Assembly (NCBI RefSeq): GCF_900215505.1
Contig: NZ_LT907844.1
Location: 2,266,501-2,330,500 of the forward strand
Origin: Cohaesibacter sp. ES.047
Lineage (GTDB): Bacteria > Pseudomonadota > Alphaproteobacteria > Rhizobiales > Cohaesibacteraceae
DNA length: 64,000 nucleotides
Reading direction: 5' to 3'
Shown here: one piece after another, positions 26,294 to 35,615 of the stretch
Layout: each line of letters starts with the position of its first letter
Position numbering within the stretch: the stretch's first letter is position 1
Notes under the pieces: generated by a model
Seen by the model: only the letters and a program-made list of their open reading frames with translations
Database searches by the model: none
Told to the model about the DNA's origin: nothing
Translations under genes and position numbers: made by a program

Positions 26294-26911
26294 ATGACCC
26301 TGTCCTCCCTGTTGCTTTATGCCGGGACGCTGTTTCTGGTTGCCAGTGTCCCCGGCCCGAGCATCACTGCACTGGTGGCCCGCGTTCTGAGCCGCGGCTC
26401 GCGCGACGTGCTGCCTTTCGTCGTTGCCATGTGGCTGGGGGAAGCGATCTGGCTATCGCTGGCCATCGGGGGACTTTCTATCGTGGCGTCGGCCTTTGCC
26501 TCGGTCTTTGTCGTCATCAAATGGCTTGGCTGCGCCTATCTGGTTTATCTGGCCTACACGATGTGGACCACCCGCCAAGATGATGAGACCGAGCAGGGCC
26601 TTCCAAACCGCTCGTCAGGTGTCGGCATGTTTCTGGCCGGGTTTGCGGTGACCATGGGCAACCCCAAGATCATGCTCTTTTACGCAGCGCTGCTGCCGAC
26701 GTTGATCGATCTGGGGTCTGTGACGGCGATTGGCTGGTTCGAGCTGCTGATCACCATGGTGATCACGTTGGCAACGGTCGATCTGGGCTGGGTTTTCTTT
26801 GCCAGCAAGGCCCGTCGCCTGTTGCACAGCCCGCGCGCGGTGCGCATTGCCAATCGGGCAGGTGCCGTTGCCATGGCAGGTGCAGCTGCGGCGATTGTCA
26901 GCAAAACCTGA
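26294..26911 (+). CDS. LysE/RhtB-family amino-acid exporter
   Basis: 205 residues with six predicted membrane helices. The N-terminal 'VPGPSITALVARVLSRG' and 'AKWLGCAYLVYLAY'-like stretch ('IKWLGCAYLVYLAYTMW') are diagnostic of the LysE superfamily, which exports amino acids and related solutes. It is placed between ybaB and recR on the same strand with short gaps (31 and 43 bases), so it is likely co-transcribed with replication and recombination genes. That placement is not the standard order. Confidence 0.9.
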   Translation: MTLSSLLLYAGTLFLVASVPGPSITALVARVLSRGSRDVLPFVVAMWLGEAIWLSLAIGGLSIVASAFASVFVVIKWLGCAYLVYLAYTMWTTRQDDETEQGLPNRSSGVGMFLAGFAVTMGNPKIMLFYAALLPTLIDLGSVTAIGWFELLITMVITLATVDLGWVFFASKARRLLHSPRAVRIANRAGAVAMAGAAAAIVSKT

Positions 26912-26954
26912 AGGGTTGGTCGCCCGCTAGGGGGACCGCAGCAAGAGGTGTGGA

Positions 26955-27599
26955 ATGGCCAATCACATGGCAGGACCTGAAATTGAAAGCCTGATTAAGT
27001 TGCTGGCACGCCTGCCGGGGCTGGGGCCGAGATCCGCGCGCCGCGCGGCTCTGCATCTGATCAAGAACAAGGAGCAGCTTCTGGTGCCGCTGTCTGCCGC
27101 CATGGCGACCGCCGTGGAGAAGGTGCAGGTCTGTGAGACCTGCGGCAACATCGACAGCAAAAGCCCTTGCACTATCTGCACCGATACCCGGCGCGATCCC
27201 ACCCTGTTGGTGGTCGTCGAGGATGTCTCGGATCTCTGGGCGCTTGAACGGGCGTCCGTGCTCAATGCCGCCTATCACGTGCTGGGCGGGACCCTGTCAC
27301 CGCTTGATGGCATCGGTCCGGACGATCTCAATATTGCCGGGCTTCTGGCCCGCACTGCCAGTGGAGAAATCCGCGAGATCATTCTGGCGGTGAATGCCAC
27401 AGTCGAAGGGCAGACCACGGCGCACTATCTCACCGACCAACTGCAAGCTCAGGCCAAAGAGATGAAACGCTCCGATCCCGCCTTTGAACCGGTCAGAATC
27501 TCACAGCTCGCCCATGGTGTGCCGATCGGCGGAGAACTCGATTATCTCGACGAGGGCACGCTTCTGCAGGCCATGCGCAGCCGCAAGGAATTCGGCTAG
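26955..27599 (+). CDS. recR: Recombination mediator protein RecR
   Basis: 214 residues. Works with RecO (and RecF) to load RecA at gapped DNA. The N-terminal helix-hairpin-helix '[20 protein letters not shown]' is followed by a four-Cys zinc finger ('[16 protein letters not shown]'). A Toprim domain follows ('[15 protein letters not shown]') and a C-terminal '[19 protein letters not shown]'. Length matches the family. An AGAGGTG ribosome site precedes the ATG; an ATG four codons in is the alternative. Confidence 0.96.
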   Translation: MANHMAGPEIESLIKLLARLPGLGPRSARRAALHLIKNKEQLLVPLSAAMATAVEKVQVCETCGNIDSKSPCTICTDTRRDPTLLVVVEDVSDLWALERASVLNAAYHVLGGTLSPLDGIGPDDLNIAGLLARTASGEIREIILAVNATVEGQTTAHYLTDQLQAQAKEMKRSDPAFEPVRISQLAHGVPIGGELDYLDEGTLLQAMRSRKEFG

Positions 27600-27629
27600 C
27601 CTGAGGCTTATAGGCTGAGACTTTCGGGG

Positions 27630-28343
27630 TTAGGCGAGCACCTTCAGCTTCTCGAAATGGTTCATGTCCACAAAGGAGCAGAAGGCAGGCGGTTCCAGCT
27701 CGATGACCGGAGCCGCTTCCTGTAGATCTTCGAGAATTTCCAGAAGGCCCTTGTGCCATTCCAGCATGGCTTCGTCTCTGAAGCGATCCATCTCATAGGC
27801 GAAGGTGATGTGGAACCTATAGCTGTCGTGATCCGGGTGCCGATAGCCGAAAATGTCAGCCAGTCGATCCCGCCAGACTTTCATTATTCTGCGGTCTGCA
27901 TCCGTCAGCCCTTGAACCGTCAACCCGTTGGGCGTTGCGCCAATGACCTCGACCTTGAAGGGTCCCGGTGCGTCAAAGTCCTCAAGTTGCTTGAGATAAT
28001 GCTCGGTCATCGCTTCGATGGGCGTATCAAGCGCCATATCTGCCGGCCAGTAGGGCCGCTTGCGGCGATATTCGATGATGCCCTGAAACAGGGTCATATG
28101 CAGGCTCGATTCCGCAGTATAGGCCAGCTTTTCCGATTCTGGCAGGGATTGCATGCGGGTGCGCGCATCAATCACCGCCTGCACCGCCATCGACCCATCG
28201 ACCAGATGGCAGACGATGGTGTTGCCCGGTTCCTCAAGGAAACTGCCATCCCTGCTGTAGCGGGTACCCAGATGGCGCAAGGGCGTGGAATTGAGTGACT
28301 TCGAAAAGCCATGCAAATGCTGCGGAAGTGTCTGAAGCGTCAT
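27630..28343 (-). CDS. 2H phosphoesterase-like protein (DUF1868 type)
   Basis: 237 residues. Two H-x-T motifs, 'SSLHMTLFQG' and 'YRFHITFAYE', spaced about 95 residues apart are the signature of the 2H phosphoesterase fold (relatives of RNA 2',3'-cyclic phosphodiesterases and RNA ligases). Flanking sequences such as 'YSRDGSFLEEPGNTIVCH' resemble the DUF1868 group. The natural substrate is unknown. Its gene ends 31 bases after convergent recR and lies downstream of rmuC. Confidence 0.8.
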   Translation of the reverse strand: MTLQTLPQHLHGFSKSLNSTPLRHLGTRYSRDGSFLEEPGNTIVCHLVDGSMAVQAVIDARTRMQSLPESEKLAYTAESSLHMTLFQGIIEYRRKRPYWPADMALDTPIEAMTEHYLKQLEDFDAPGPFKVEVIGATPNGLTVQGLTDADRRIMKVWRDRLADIFGYRHPDHDSYRFHITFAYEMDRFRDEAMLEWHKGLLEILEDLQEAAPVIELEPPAFCSFVDMNHFEKLKVLA

Positions 28344-28436
28344 AAAAACCCAGTCTCATTGATGCGGTCAATGGCAAGGTCTATCCGATCGACACAACAG
28401 TTTGATGACCTTCGGGCAGCAGTGATCAAAAGAGCC

Positions 28437-29765
28437 TTACGTCTCGCCGTCAAACAGCGAGGCCATGCGGCGGCTGACTTCATCCTCGGGTCCGGCAATA
28501 CCCACAGGGCGGGCGCGCGCCCGAGACCCTGTTTCCGGCGGCGTCTCTGGCTCTGATGGCGTGGTTTGCTCTTCGGCCTGTTTCTTTGCCAACTCTCTGG
28601 CCTGATCCTTGGCGATGGCTTCAAGCTCGGCTTCGCTGACGTCAATATCCTCGATTTTGCGACCGCGTTTGACGATCTTGCCCGTCGACGTCAGGATCTG
28701 ATCGACATCTTTCTGGGTCTGGCCAAAATGGCTTTGCAGCTTGGATACCCGATCATCAAGGCGCATGACGTCTTCCATCAGCAAGGCGACCTCGCGCTGG
28801 ATGATGTGGGCCTGCTCCCGCATGCGGGCATCCTTCAGAACCGATTGTACCACCTGAATGGACAGCGTCAGAAGGGACGGCGAGACGATGACCACACGCG
28901 TCCGGTGGGCAAGCTGCACGACATCGTCAAACTGCTCGTGCAGATCGGCAAAAAGGCTCTCGGAGGGCACGAACATGAAGGCGGTGTCCTGCGTTTCACC
29001 GGGAATGAAATAGCGCTCGGAAATGTCCTTGATGTGTTTCTTCACATCATTGCGGAAGCGCGTCCGTGCCGCCTTGTCCTCGTCCGGATTATGAGCCTCC
29101 TTGACCGCGGTCCAGCCTTCGAGCGGAAACTTTGCATCGATCACCAGCACCGCATTGTCATTGGGAATATGAATGACGCAATCGGGTCGGTTTTTGTTGG
29201 AAAGGGTATATTGGAAATCAAAGGCGTGCTTGGGCAGCGCATCCTCGATGATCGCCTCCATCCGGCCCTGACCAAATGTGCCGCGCGTTTGCTTGTTGGC
29301 AAGGATCTGCTGCAACTCGACCACCCGGCCCGATAGCTCGGTGATGTTGCCTTGCGCTTTATCGATCACAGCCAGCCGCTCATGCAGCGCTCGCAGATTA
29401 TCGCCCGTTGCTTTTTGGCCATCCGTCAGGCTTTTGGACACGGTCTGGGTCAAGCGATGCCCCATGCCGTCCATACGGTTGGTCAGGGATTGCGCCATCT
29501 CGGACTGGCGGGTGGAGAAAATCTCCGCCATGGTCTGCATCCGACCGGTCATCTCCGCCTGCAGGCGCGTCAATTCCTCGACTTGCGCCCTTTGCGCTCT
29601 GGCCTGTTCCTGTGCTTCATAGAGCTCCTGCTCACGCGTACCGCTTTGGCGGTTCTGCGAGATCAGAAGCCAGACCAGCAGCAATCCGAGCAGGGCAATC
29701 GCACCGATCAGGATTTCAAAGGTCGTCAGGCCATGTTGGCCGATGGTGATCACGATGTCATTCAT
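28437..29765 (-). CDS. rmuC: DNA recombination protein RmuC
   Basis: 442 residues. An N-terminal membrane anchor (about residues 15-37) is followed by a long coiled coil (about 45-155) and the RmuC nuclease-like domain. That domain shows 'GRMEAIIEDALP', 'RPDCVIHIPNDNAVLVIDAK' and 'YFIPGETQDTAFMFVPSES'. RmuC limits inversion and rearrangement at short inverted repeats in E. coli. The C-terminal tail is Glu/Pro-rich. Divergent from def; the ATG at 29765 has no strong Shine-Dalgarno. Confidence 0.93.
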   Translation of the reverse strand: MNDIVITIGQHGLTTFEILIGAIALLGLLLVWLLISQNRQSGTREQELYEAQEQARAQRAQVEELTRLQAEMTGRMQTMAEIFSTRQSEMAQSLTNRMDGMGHRLTQTVSKSLTDGQKATGDNLRALHERLAVIDKAQGNITELSGRVVELQQILANKQTRGTFGQGRMEAIIEDALPKHAFDFQYTLSNKNRPDCVIHIPNDNAVLVIDAKFPLEGWTAVKEAHNPDEDKAARTRFRNDVKKHIKDISERYFIPGETQDTAFMFVPSESLFADLHEQFDDVVQLAHRTRVVIVSPSLLTLSIQVVQSVLKDARMREQAHIIQREVALLMEDVMRLDDRVSKLQSHFGQTQKDVDQILTSTGKIVKRGRKIEDIDVSEAELEAIAKDQARELAKKQAEEQTTPSEPETPPETGSRARARPVGIAGPEDEVSRRMASLFDGET

Positions 29766-29918
29766 GGCGCGACTATAGATTGATTCGGAAAAGGGGGAAA
29801 CAAAATGAGAACAGGGGCTCGCACGGTCTACCGTCTCTTGTTGAGACGCCCGCTTGGTTGGCCAGATTTGTGCCGATTGTGATTGACGCTGCGACCCCGA
29901 ACCCTTACATCACCTCCC

Positions 29919-30446
29919 ATGGCACTTCTGGATATAGTTACATTGCCGGATCCCATGCTGCGCGAGCAGTCCGCTCCGGTCGAGCGCGTGGATGATGATC
30001 TGCGTCGCCTTGTCGAAAACATGTTTGAAACCATGTACAAAGCCCCGGGCATCGGTCTGGCGGGCATACAGGTTGGTGTGCCTCGTCGCATCTTCACCAT
30101 GGATTGCGGCAAGGGCGATGATGACAAGAATCCGATCTGTATGATCAACCCGGAAATTCTCTGGCAATCGGACGATCTGAGCACCTATGAAGAGGGCTGT
30201 CTGTCGATCCCCGACTATTACGCTGAGGTGGAGCGACCGGCATCGGTGAAATTCCGGTTTCTGGATCAATTCGGCAAGGAGCAGGAAATGCTCTGCGAAG
30301 GGCTTGATGCCACGTGCGCCCAGCATGAATTCGACCACCTCAATGGTGCGCTCTTCATCGACTATATCTCCAGGCTGCGCCGCGACCGTGTGATCAAGAA
30401 ATTCACCAAACTCGCCAAGCAGAAAGACAAGCAGGGCATTCTCTAG
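29919..30446 (+). CDS. def: Peptide deformylase
   Basis: 175 residues. Removes the formyl group from nascent N-termini. The three PDF motifs are present: '[10 protein letters not shown]', 'EEGCLSIP' with metal ligand Cys94, and 'HEFDHLNG' with ligands His136 and His140 and catalytic Glu137. The start [12 protein letters not shown] matches the family N-terminus, but no purine-rich ribosome site lies before it; an upstream TTG at 29883 gives 12 extra unrelated residues. The stop codon lies in the first unit of a tandem repeat. First of def-fmt-truA. Confidence 0.95.
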   Translation: MALLDIVTLPDPMLREQSAPVERVDDDLRRLVENMFETMYKAPGIGLAGIQVGVPRRIFTMDCGKGDDDKNPICMINPEILWQSDDLSTYEEGCLSIPDYYAEVERPASVKFRFLDQFGKEQEMLCEGLDATCAQHEFDHLNGALFIDYISRLRRDRVIKKFTKLAKQKDKQGIL

Positions 30447-30484
30447 TCTGGCTCTAGTCTGGCTCTAGTCTGGCTCTCGTCTGG
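30441..30484 (+). repeat. Four tandem 11-bp repeats over the def stop codon
   Basis: The unit CTCTAGTCTGG occurs at 30441, 30452, 30463 and, with one A-to-C change, 30474. The first unit contains the def TAG stop; the rest fill the def-fmt gap. The length is about one helical turn. Strand slippage is the simplest origin. Confidence 0.95.
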
Positions 30485-30524
30485 CTTTCTGCCGTCCGCA
30501 CCACAATCACCGCAAGGATTAGCC

Positions 30525-31454
30525 ATGCTCCGCGTCATCTTTATGGGCACCCCGGATTTCTCCGTTCCGACCCTGATGGAAATCGTCGGGCGGGGCCACG
30601 AGGTTGTCGCAGTCTACAGCCAGCCACCACGGCCCGCCGGACGCGGCATGGAAGAGCGCAAGTCTCCCGTCCATCAGGCGGCCGAGCGTCTTGGCCTGCC
30701 GGTTTTTACGCCGACCTCGCTCAAATCCGAAGAAGAGCAGGAAAAATTCCGCGCCCTTGAGGCCGATGTCGCCGTCGTCGTTGCCTATGGCCTCCTGCTA
30801 CCCAAAGCCATTTTGGAGGCGACAGAAGAGGGCTGCCTCAATCTGCATGGCTCGTTGCTGCCGCGCTGGCGGGGCGCCGCTCCGATCCAGCGGGCCATCA
30901 TGTCCGGAGATGCCGAGACCGGCGTTCAGGTCATGCGTATGGACGAAGGGCTCGACACCGGCGATGTCGCCATGTCAGAGACCATTCCCATCACCGACAC
31001 AATGACCGCCGAGGATCTGCACGACCGCATGATGGTGCTTGGGGCAGATCTGATGGTCCGGGCTCTTGGGGCCCTGTCGCACGGGGGCCTTACGTCCAGA
31101 CCTCAGGCCGAAGAGGGCGTGACCTACGCGAAAAAGATCGACAAGGCCGAGAGCCGCATCGACTTCTCTCAGCCGGCCAATGAGGTGCACAACAAGATCC
31201 GCGGGCTTTCGCCCTTCCCCGGCGCGTGGTGCGAAATGACCATCCGCGGCAAGGCGCAGCGGGTCAAGATCCTGCGCTCCGAGCTATCTGATGGGGCTGG
31301 TGAGGCTGGCACACTGCTCGACGGAGCCATGACGGTCGCCTGCGGAGACGGGGCCGTGCGCCTTATCGAATTGCAACGGGCTGGCAAAGGTGCCATGAAG
31401 GCCGAGGATTTCCAGCGCGGAGCAGACCTTTCGGTCGGCGACGTCATTGCATGA
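30525..31454 (+). CDS. fmt: Methionyl-tRNA formyltransferase
   Basis: 309 residues. Formylates initiator Met-tRNA using 10-formyltetrahydrofolate. The catalytic core '[20 protein letters not shown]' (His and Arg-Gly region) and '[12 protein letters not shown]' are intact. The C-terminal OB-fold tRNA-binding domain begins near '[14 protein letters not shown]'. A clear AAGGATTAGCC precedes the ATG. Pairs functionally with def, 78 bases upstream. Confidence 0.96.
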   Translation: MLRVIFMGTPDFSVPTLMEIVGRGHEVVAVYSQPPRPAGRGMEERKSPVHQAAERLGLPVFTPTSLKSEEEQEKFRALEADVAVVVAYGLLLPKAILEATEEGCLNLHGSLLPRWRGAAPIQRAIMSGDAETGVQVMRMDEGLDTGDVAMSETIPITDTMTAEDLHDRMMVLGADLMVRALGALSHGGLTSRPQAEEGVTYAKKIDKAESRIDFSQPANEVHNKIRGLSPFPGAWCEMTIRGKAQRVKILRSELSDGAGEAGTLLDGAMTVACGDGAVRLIELQRAGKGAMKAEDFQRGADLSVGDVIA

Positions 31455-31466
31455 CGAAGAGATAGA

Positions 31467-32261
31467 ATGCCACGCTTCAAGCTTCTCATCGAATATGACG
31501 GCCGGCCCTTTTCGGGCTGGCAACGGCAGAACAATGCCCCCAGTGTCATGGGGCTGATTGAAAAGTCGCTGCTAAAGTTCACCGGTGAGGCGGTCACGGT
31601 GTTCGGTGCCGGGCGGACCGATACGGGCGTTCATGCGCTCGGTCAGGTGGCGCATTTCGATCTGGAGCGGGACTGGCACAGTCACAAGATCCGCGAAGCG
31701 CTCAATCATTTCCTCAAGGAAACGGGTGTCGCCATCCTCGACAGCTGGAAGGTCACCGAAGAATTCGACAGCCGCTTTCTCGCCTCCAAGCGCTACTACC
31801 GCTATCGCATCTGCAATCGCCGTGCGCCGCTTACCTTCGAGATCGGACGTGCCTGGCAATATAGCTATCCGATTGATATCGACCTGATGCAAAAGGGGGC
31901 GGATCAACTGATCGGCCATTTCGACTTCACCACCTTCCGCGCAACCGCCTGTCAGGCCAAGAGCCCATGGCGGACGATGGAAAGCCTCAAGGTGAGCCGG
32001 GAAGGCGAATGGGTCTATCTGCATGCCATGTCGCGCTCTTTCCTGCACAACCAGATCCGGTCCTTCGTCGGATCTCTGGTCGAGGTGGGGGCCGAGCGCA
32101 AGCCGGTCGGCTGGATCACCGAGATTCTCGATGCCCGCGATCGCCGCGCCTGTGGACCTGTCGCTCCACCCGATGGCCTCTATCTGACCCGAGTCGATTA
32201 CCCTCAGGATCGGGACTATCTGATCCCAGAAGCGCCATGGGAAGGCCACCAGAAGGCCTAA
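31467..32261 (+). CDS. truA: tRNA pseudouridine(38-40) synthase
   Basis: 264 residues. Isomerises uridines 38-40 of the anticodon arm. The catalytic Asp52 is in 'GAGRTDTGVHALGQVAHFD'. Other landmarks are 'EYDGRPFSGWQRQ', 'SKRYYRYRI' and 'SFLHNQIRSFVGSLVEVG'. It starts 12 bases after fmt, so def, fmt and truA form one run. Confidence 0.96.
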   Translation: MPRFKLLIEYDGRPFSGWQRQNNAPSVMGLIEKSLLKFTGEAVTVFGAGRTDTGVHALGQVAHFDLERDWHSHKIREALNHFLKETGVAILDSWKVTEEFDSRFLASKRYYRYRICNRRAPLTFEIGRAWQYSYPIDIDLMQKGADQLIGHFDFTTFRATACQAKSPWRTMESLKVSREGEWVYLHAMSRSFLHNQIRSFVGSLVEVGAERKPVGWITEILDARDRRACGPVAPPDGLYLTRVDYPQDRDYLIPEAPWEGHQKA

Positions 32262-32308
32262 TCGCCAGAGATGTGGCCAGAGACGCCGCCAGATCGGTAT
32301 CGCTGCCA

Positions 32309-32881
32309 TTACATCGCGGTACTAGCCGAGTGCTGGAACAGCATGACGGTTGCGGCAACATTGGCGACCATCAGCAAGACCGCCAGCGCCAGCGCCATCG
32401 ATCCGGGACACTCCAGCACGAAGCTGAACAGGCGATAGGAAATCCACAGCGCAAAGAGGATGATCCCGAGCATGATGAGCACGGCCATCCCCGGACCGCC
32501 AAGCCCCGAGGTGACAATTGCCCCGGGCACAAGGGTGAGCAACAGGACAATGACACTGAGCCAGTTGTAGCTGACAATGAGCGGGATGAAGCGATCTCTG
32601 AAGCCAAAGAACCGGCAAATCAGATAGAGCACTACTGGCCCCAGACCCCAGTCGAGCAAGGTGTTGGCGATCCAGAGGCCGAGCCCGCCTTCGCTGAATA
32701 TCAGCATGTTGTCAACGTCGCCGAACAGCACCGTGTAGAGAAGATTGATCGGTTCGGTGATGACGATGGCGAGAAACGAAAGTAGGACGCCGCGCACCGT
32801 GGCATCGATCTTGTAGAGCGCTTCCTCGTCGCCGCGCACAAAGGCCCAGACGAGCTCGAGATGAAAGAGGATGTAGGCCAT
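32309..32881 (-). CDS. Uncharacterised multi-pass membrane protein
   Basis: 190 residues, function not recognised. About five hydrophobic segments alternate with short loops ('AIVITEPINLLYTVLF', 'LLDWGLGPVVLYLICRFF', 'NWLSVIVLLLTLVPGAIV', 'MLGIILFALWISYRLFSF' and a C-terminal helix), so it is an inner-membrane protein resembling small YIP1-like or DUF permease folds. The ATG at 32881 has a GGAG site four bases upstream; a frame 30 codons longer is open but unlikely. It is convergent with truA and downstream of dapE. Confidence 0.75.
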   Translation of the reverse strand: MAYILFHLELVWAFVRGDEEALYKIDATVRGVLLSFLAIVITEPINLLYTVLFGDVDNMLIFSEGGLGLWIANTLLDWGLGPVVLYLICRFFGFRDRFIPLIVSYNWLSVIVLLLTLVPGAIVTSGLGGPGMAVLIMLGIILFALWISYRLFSFVLECPGSMALALAVLLMVANVAATVMLFQHSASTAM

Positions 32882-32982
32882 GAGGCTCCGTTGAAGCTGC
32901 GTTTGCGGCTGCAGTGTGCGATGGGCGATAGAAAAGCGGGGCCAGCATAGCCGACCCCGCCAGAATGGCAATCGCCAGATGC

Positions 32983-34158
32983 TTATCTTTGTGGTGGGAA
33001 ATACTGCATCAGGAATTCATAGTAAACATCGGACAATGTCTGCAGATCTTTGAGAGCGATATGTTCGTCGATCATGTGCATGGTCTTGCCGACAAGGCCG
33101 AATTCGATCACCGGACAATAGTCCTTGATGAAACGGGCGTCCGACGTGCCGCCATCGGTCGAGTGTTCGGGCGTTCTGCCGGTCACCTTGGCCACCGCAG
33201 CACTGAAGCCCTTGATCAGTTTTTCCGACTTCGTCAGGAAGGCCTGACTGATGGCCGGCTCCATTTCGACAACAACATGGAAATCGGTTGAGGGCAGGCT
33301 CTCCTTGGCGCGCGTCAGAACGAGCTCGGCAATCATCTCCGGATCCCAAAGATCGTTGTAGCGCACATTGAAGCGGGCTGTCGCGGTCTTGGGAATGAGG
33401 TTCCAGGTCTCGTTGCCAACGTCGACCGAGATGAACTCAAGGTTGGTCGGCTGAAAATGATCGGTGCCATGATCGAGGATGGCCGAGCTCAAGTAGGAGA
33501 CGATCTTGCCCAGAACAGGCACCGGATTGTGCGCCAGATGCGGATAGGCCACATGGCCCTGCTGGCCGATGACCGTCAACGTCCCGGACTGGCTGCCGCG
33601 CCGCCCGATCTTGATGGCATCGCCCATCGCATCCGGGTTGGTTGGCTCCCCGACAATGGCATCGCTGAAGCACTCGCCACGATCTGCAGCCCATTTCAGC
33701 AGCTTGATGGTGCCATTGACCGCCGGGCCTTCTTCGTCGCCGGTGATCAGAAGGGAAATCGTTCCGTTCGGCTCGCCATGCAATTCGATATATTTCAGCA
33801 CCGCTGCGATGAACGCGCCGATACCGCCCTTCATGTCCGAGGTGCCGCGACCATAAAGCTGGCCATCCTTCACCTCGCCGGCAAAGGGCGGCACGGACCA
33901 CTGGCTTTCATCGCCGGTGGGGACCACATCCGCATGACCGGCAAAGGTCAGGTGCGGACCCTCTCCGCCGGATATTTTGGCGAATAGATTCTCGATGTCC
34001 GGGGTGTCCTTGTCTGTGAAGACCGGACGATCCACCTGAAACCCCTCGGGGCTCAACAGGGCATCGAGATAAGCCAGCGCGCCGGCTTCCTTGGGCGTGA
34101 CACTGGGGCATTGAACGAGTTTCTGGGTGATATCCAGAGCGGTCGGGGCTTTGGTCAT
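32983..34158 (-). CDS. dapE: Succinyl-diaminopimelate desuccinylase
   Basis: 391 residues. Zinc enzyme of the M20 family that releases LL-diaminopimelate, a precursor of lysine and peptidoglycan. Metal and catalytic residues are seen in 'LTFAGHADVVPTGD', 'YGRGTSDMKGG', 'LLITGDEEGPA' (catalytic Glu pair) and 'AIVGEPTNPDAMGD'; the C-terminal 'HMIDEHIALKDL' gives the last ligand. dapD, the succinylase of the same pathway, lies 2 kb away on the same strand but is not adjacent. Confidence 0.96.
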   Translation of the reverse strand: MTKAPTALDITQKLVQCPSVTPKEAGALAYLDALLSPEGFQVDRPVFTDKDTPDIENLFAKISGGEGPHLTFAGHADVVPTGDESQWSVPPFAGEVKDGQLYGRGTSDMKGGIGAFIAAVLKYIELHGEPNGTISLLITGDEEGPAVNGTIKLLKWAADRGECFSDAIVGEPTNPDAMGDAIKIGRRGSQSGTLTVIGQQGHVAYPHLAHNPVPVLGKIVSYLSSAILDHGTDHFQPTNLEFISVDVGNETWNLIPKTATARFNVRYNDLWDPEMIAELVLTRAKESLPSTDFHVVVEMEPAISQAFLTKSEKLIKGFSAAVAKVTGRTPEHSTDGGTSDARFIKDYCPVIEFGLVGKTMHMIDEHIALKDLQTLSDVYYEFLMQYFPPQR

Positions 34159-34534
34159 GGCGCGGCTTGCTTTCGTCTGGGCACGGTCCGATCAGAGGGA
34201 TCCGGTGTCGACGCCTGCTCAGCAGGCAGTCTGGACTGTGCCTTTGCTTCAAGGATGTCGTGCGGGTCTCATGCAGTCCTTTGCGTGAGGTGGGCACAGG
34301 TTCGATGCACAGCCTGATGCACAACGCGGCGCGGACACACGAATTGCTCCGGGTCGGGAGGGCGACATGCGGTCATGATCAGACGAGCGGGGAAGAACAC
34401 GGGAAAACAGGATCATCTTTTCCGGGTTGCAACAAATAGTACGGCGTCACATTAGGCAAGGTTGGCGCCGCCTTCAATCCACTTTCCACCGCTCTTGAAC
34501 GAAACGAAGCGGCATTGGTTGAAAAGTTATGCCA
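34159..34534. other. Intergenic region upstream of dapE
   Basis: About 375 bases. It should contain the dapE promoter. I see no gene, strong hairpin or conserved RNA in it; short frames on both strands lack family resemblance and ribosome sites. Confidence 0.5.
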
Positions 34535-35032
34535 TCAGGCCTTGCCGGGATGGCTCGAGTGCTCGGGCGTATGCTCCGCGGTCTCATCGACCGGCGCTCT
34601 GTTGGTATTTGAGACAATCCCCAGATCGATGAAATAGACCAGCCAGAAGGGCAGGATGGCTAGCAGATAAATGCCCCGTGTCTCAATGCCGACGCTGCAC
34701 GAGAGGGGAAAGTGCGGCGCAAGAGCGCTGAGGGTGGCAAGGATCGGGATCGCATAGGCAAAGAAGCTGACATGGCCGCGCCCGCGGTCTCTCAGCCGTT
34801 TGATGACCACGCAATACCACATGAAGAAAAAGGTAGCAGCCATCACGCCGAGCGCACCGTAATAGACCTTGCCCAGTGTCTGGGCAGGGTCCATTTGGCA
34901 AAGGAAATTATCATGCACACGAAACAGAAAAGCCGCCCCGATTTCCAGAGGGAAGAGCAAAAGATGAGCAAACCAGAATTGCTTGCGGCCAATTTGTCCC
35001 TGGCTGTCAAACAACAAGCGTTCGATGGTCAT
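34535..35032 (-). CDS. DUF805-family membrane protein
   Basis: 165 residues, inner membrane, four hydrophobic segments. The N-terminal 'GQIGRKQFWFAHL' and the loop 'KRLRDRGRGH' are the two conserved DUF805 features. The C-terminus is a hydrophilic His/Glu-rich tail. The ATG at 35032 has AAGGAG five bases upstream. The family's function is unknown. Confidence 0.85.
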   Translation of the reverse strand: MTIERLLFDSQGQIGRKQFWFAHLLLFPLEIGAAFLFRVHDNFLCQMDPAQTLGKVYYGALGVMAATFFFMWYCVVIKRLRDRGRGHVSFFAYAIPILATLSALAPHFPLSCSVGIETRGIYLLAILPFWLVYFIDLGIVSNTNRAPVDETAEHTPEHSSHPGKA

Positions 35033-35177
35033 GACATCTCCTTGGGTGGTCTGTTCGCTGGCCAGTTCGGTTTTGCCTGTCCGCGTCAAGCTCACTCTGA
35101 TCGCGATGCAAACGGCGCACTATGACTTGCCGCAAGCCTTCCGCGGATAGTAGGCATTATTCCGAACCGGGCGTCAA

Positions 35178-35615
35178 TCATTCCTCCGGCGCCATCCCTT
35201 CTTCCTGTGTCTGGGAGAAGAACTCAAGCGCGACATTCAAGCCATTGATCGCAGCAGGCAAACCGCCATAGACAGACATTTGCCAGATGATTTCAAGGAT
35301 CTCCTGTTCTGAACAGCCAGCAGCGAGACTGTGCTCGATGTTGATCCTGAGCTGTGGCTCCGTCTGCCCACCAAGGGCTGTTAGGGCGGCGATTGTCGCC
35401 AACTGGCGGGTTTTCGCATCAAGTCCGGGTCTTGAATAATGTCGGCCATAGGCCCACTCGATCAGGCTTTCTGAGAAGTCGGGCACTTTCGCGTCATAGC
35501 GTTCGGAAAGCGCGGCTTCAAGATGAGGGTGATATTTTGCGCAATAGGCGCGGCCACGCTCAAGGGCGCTCGCTTGCGGGTTGGACACGGGGGATTTGCT
35601 TTGTGCTTCGGTCAT
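35178..35615 (-). CDS. Carboxymuconolactone decarboxylase family protein
   Basis: 145 residues with the all-helical CMD/AhpD fold: 'RQLATIAALTALGGQTEPQLRINIEHSLAAGCS' is the core region with the family His, followed by 'EILEIIWQMSVYGGLPAAINGL'. It has a single Cys there and no C-x-x-C, so it is closer to gamma-carboxymuconolactone decarboxylase than to the AhpD peroxidase partner. A GGAGG site supports the ATG at 35615. Its first 56 bases lie inside the end of the merR gene, so the two are co-translated. Confidence 0.85.
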   Translation of the reverse strand: MTEAQSKSPVSNPQASALERGRAYCAKYHPHLEAALSERYDAKVPDFSESLIEWAYGRHYSRPGLDAKTRQLATIAALTALGGQTEPQLRINIEHSLAAGCSEQEILEIIWQMSVYGGLPAAINGLNVALEFFSQTQEEGMAPEE

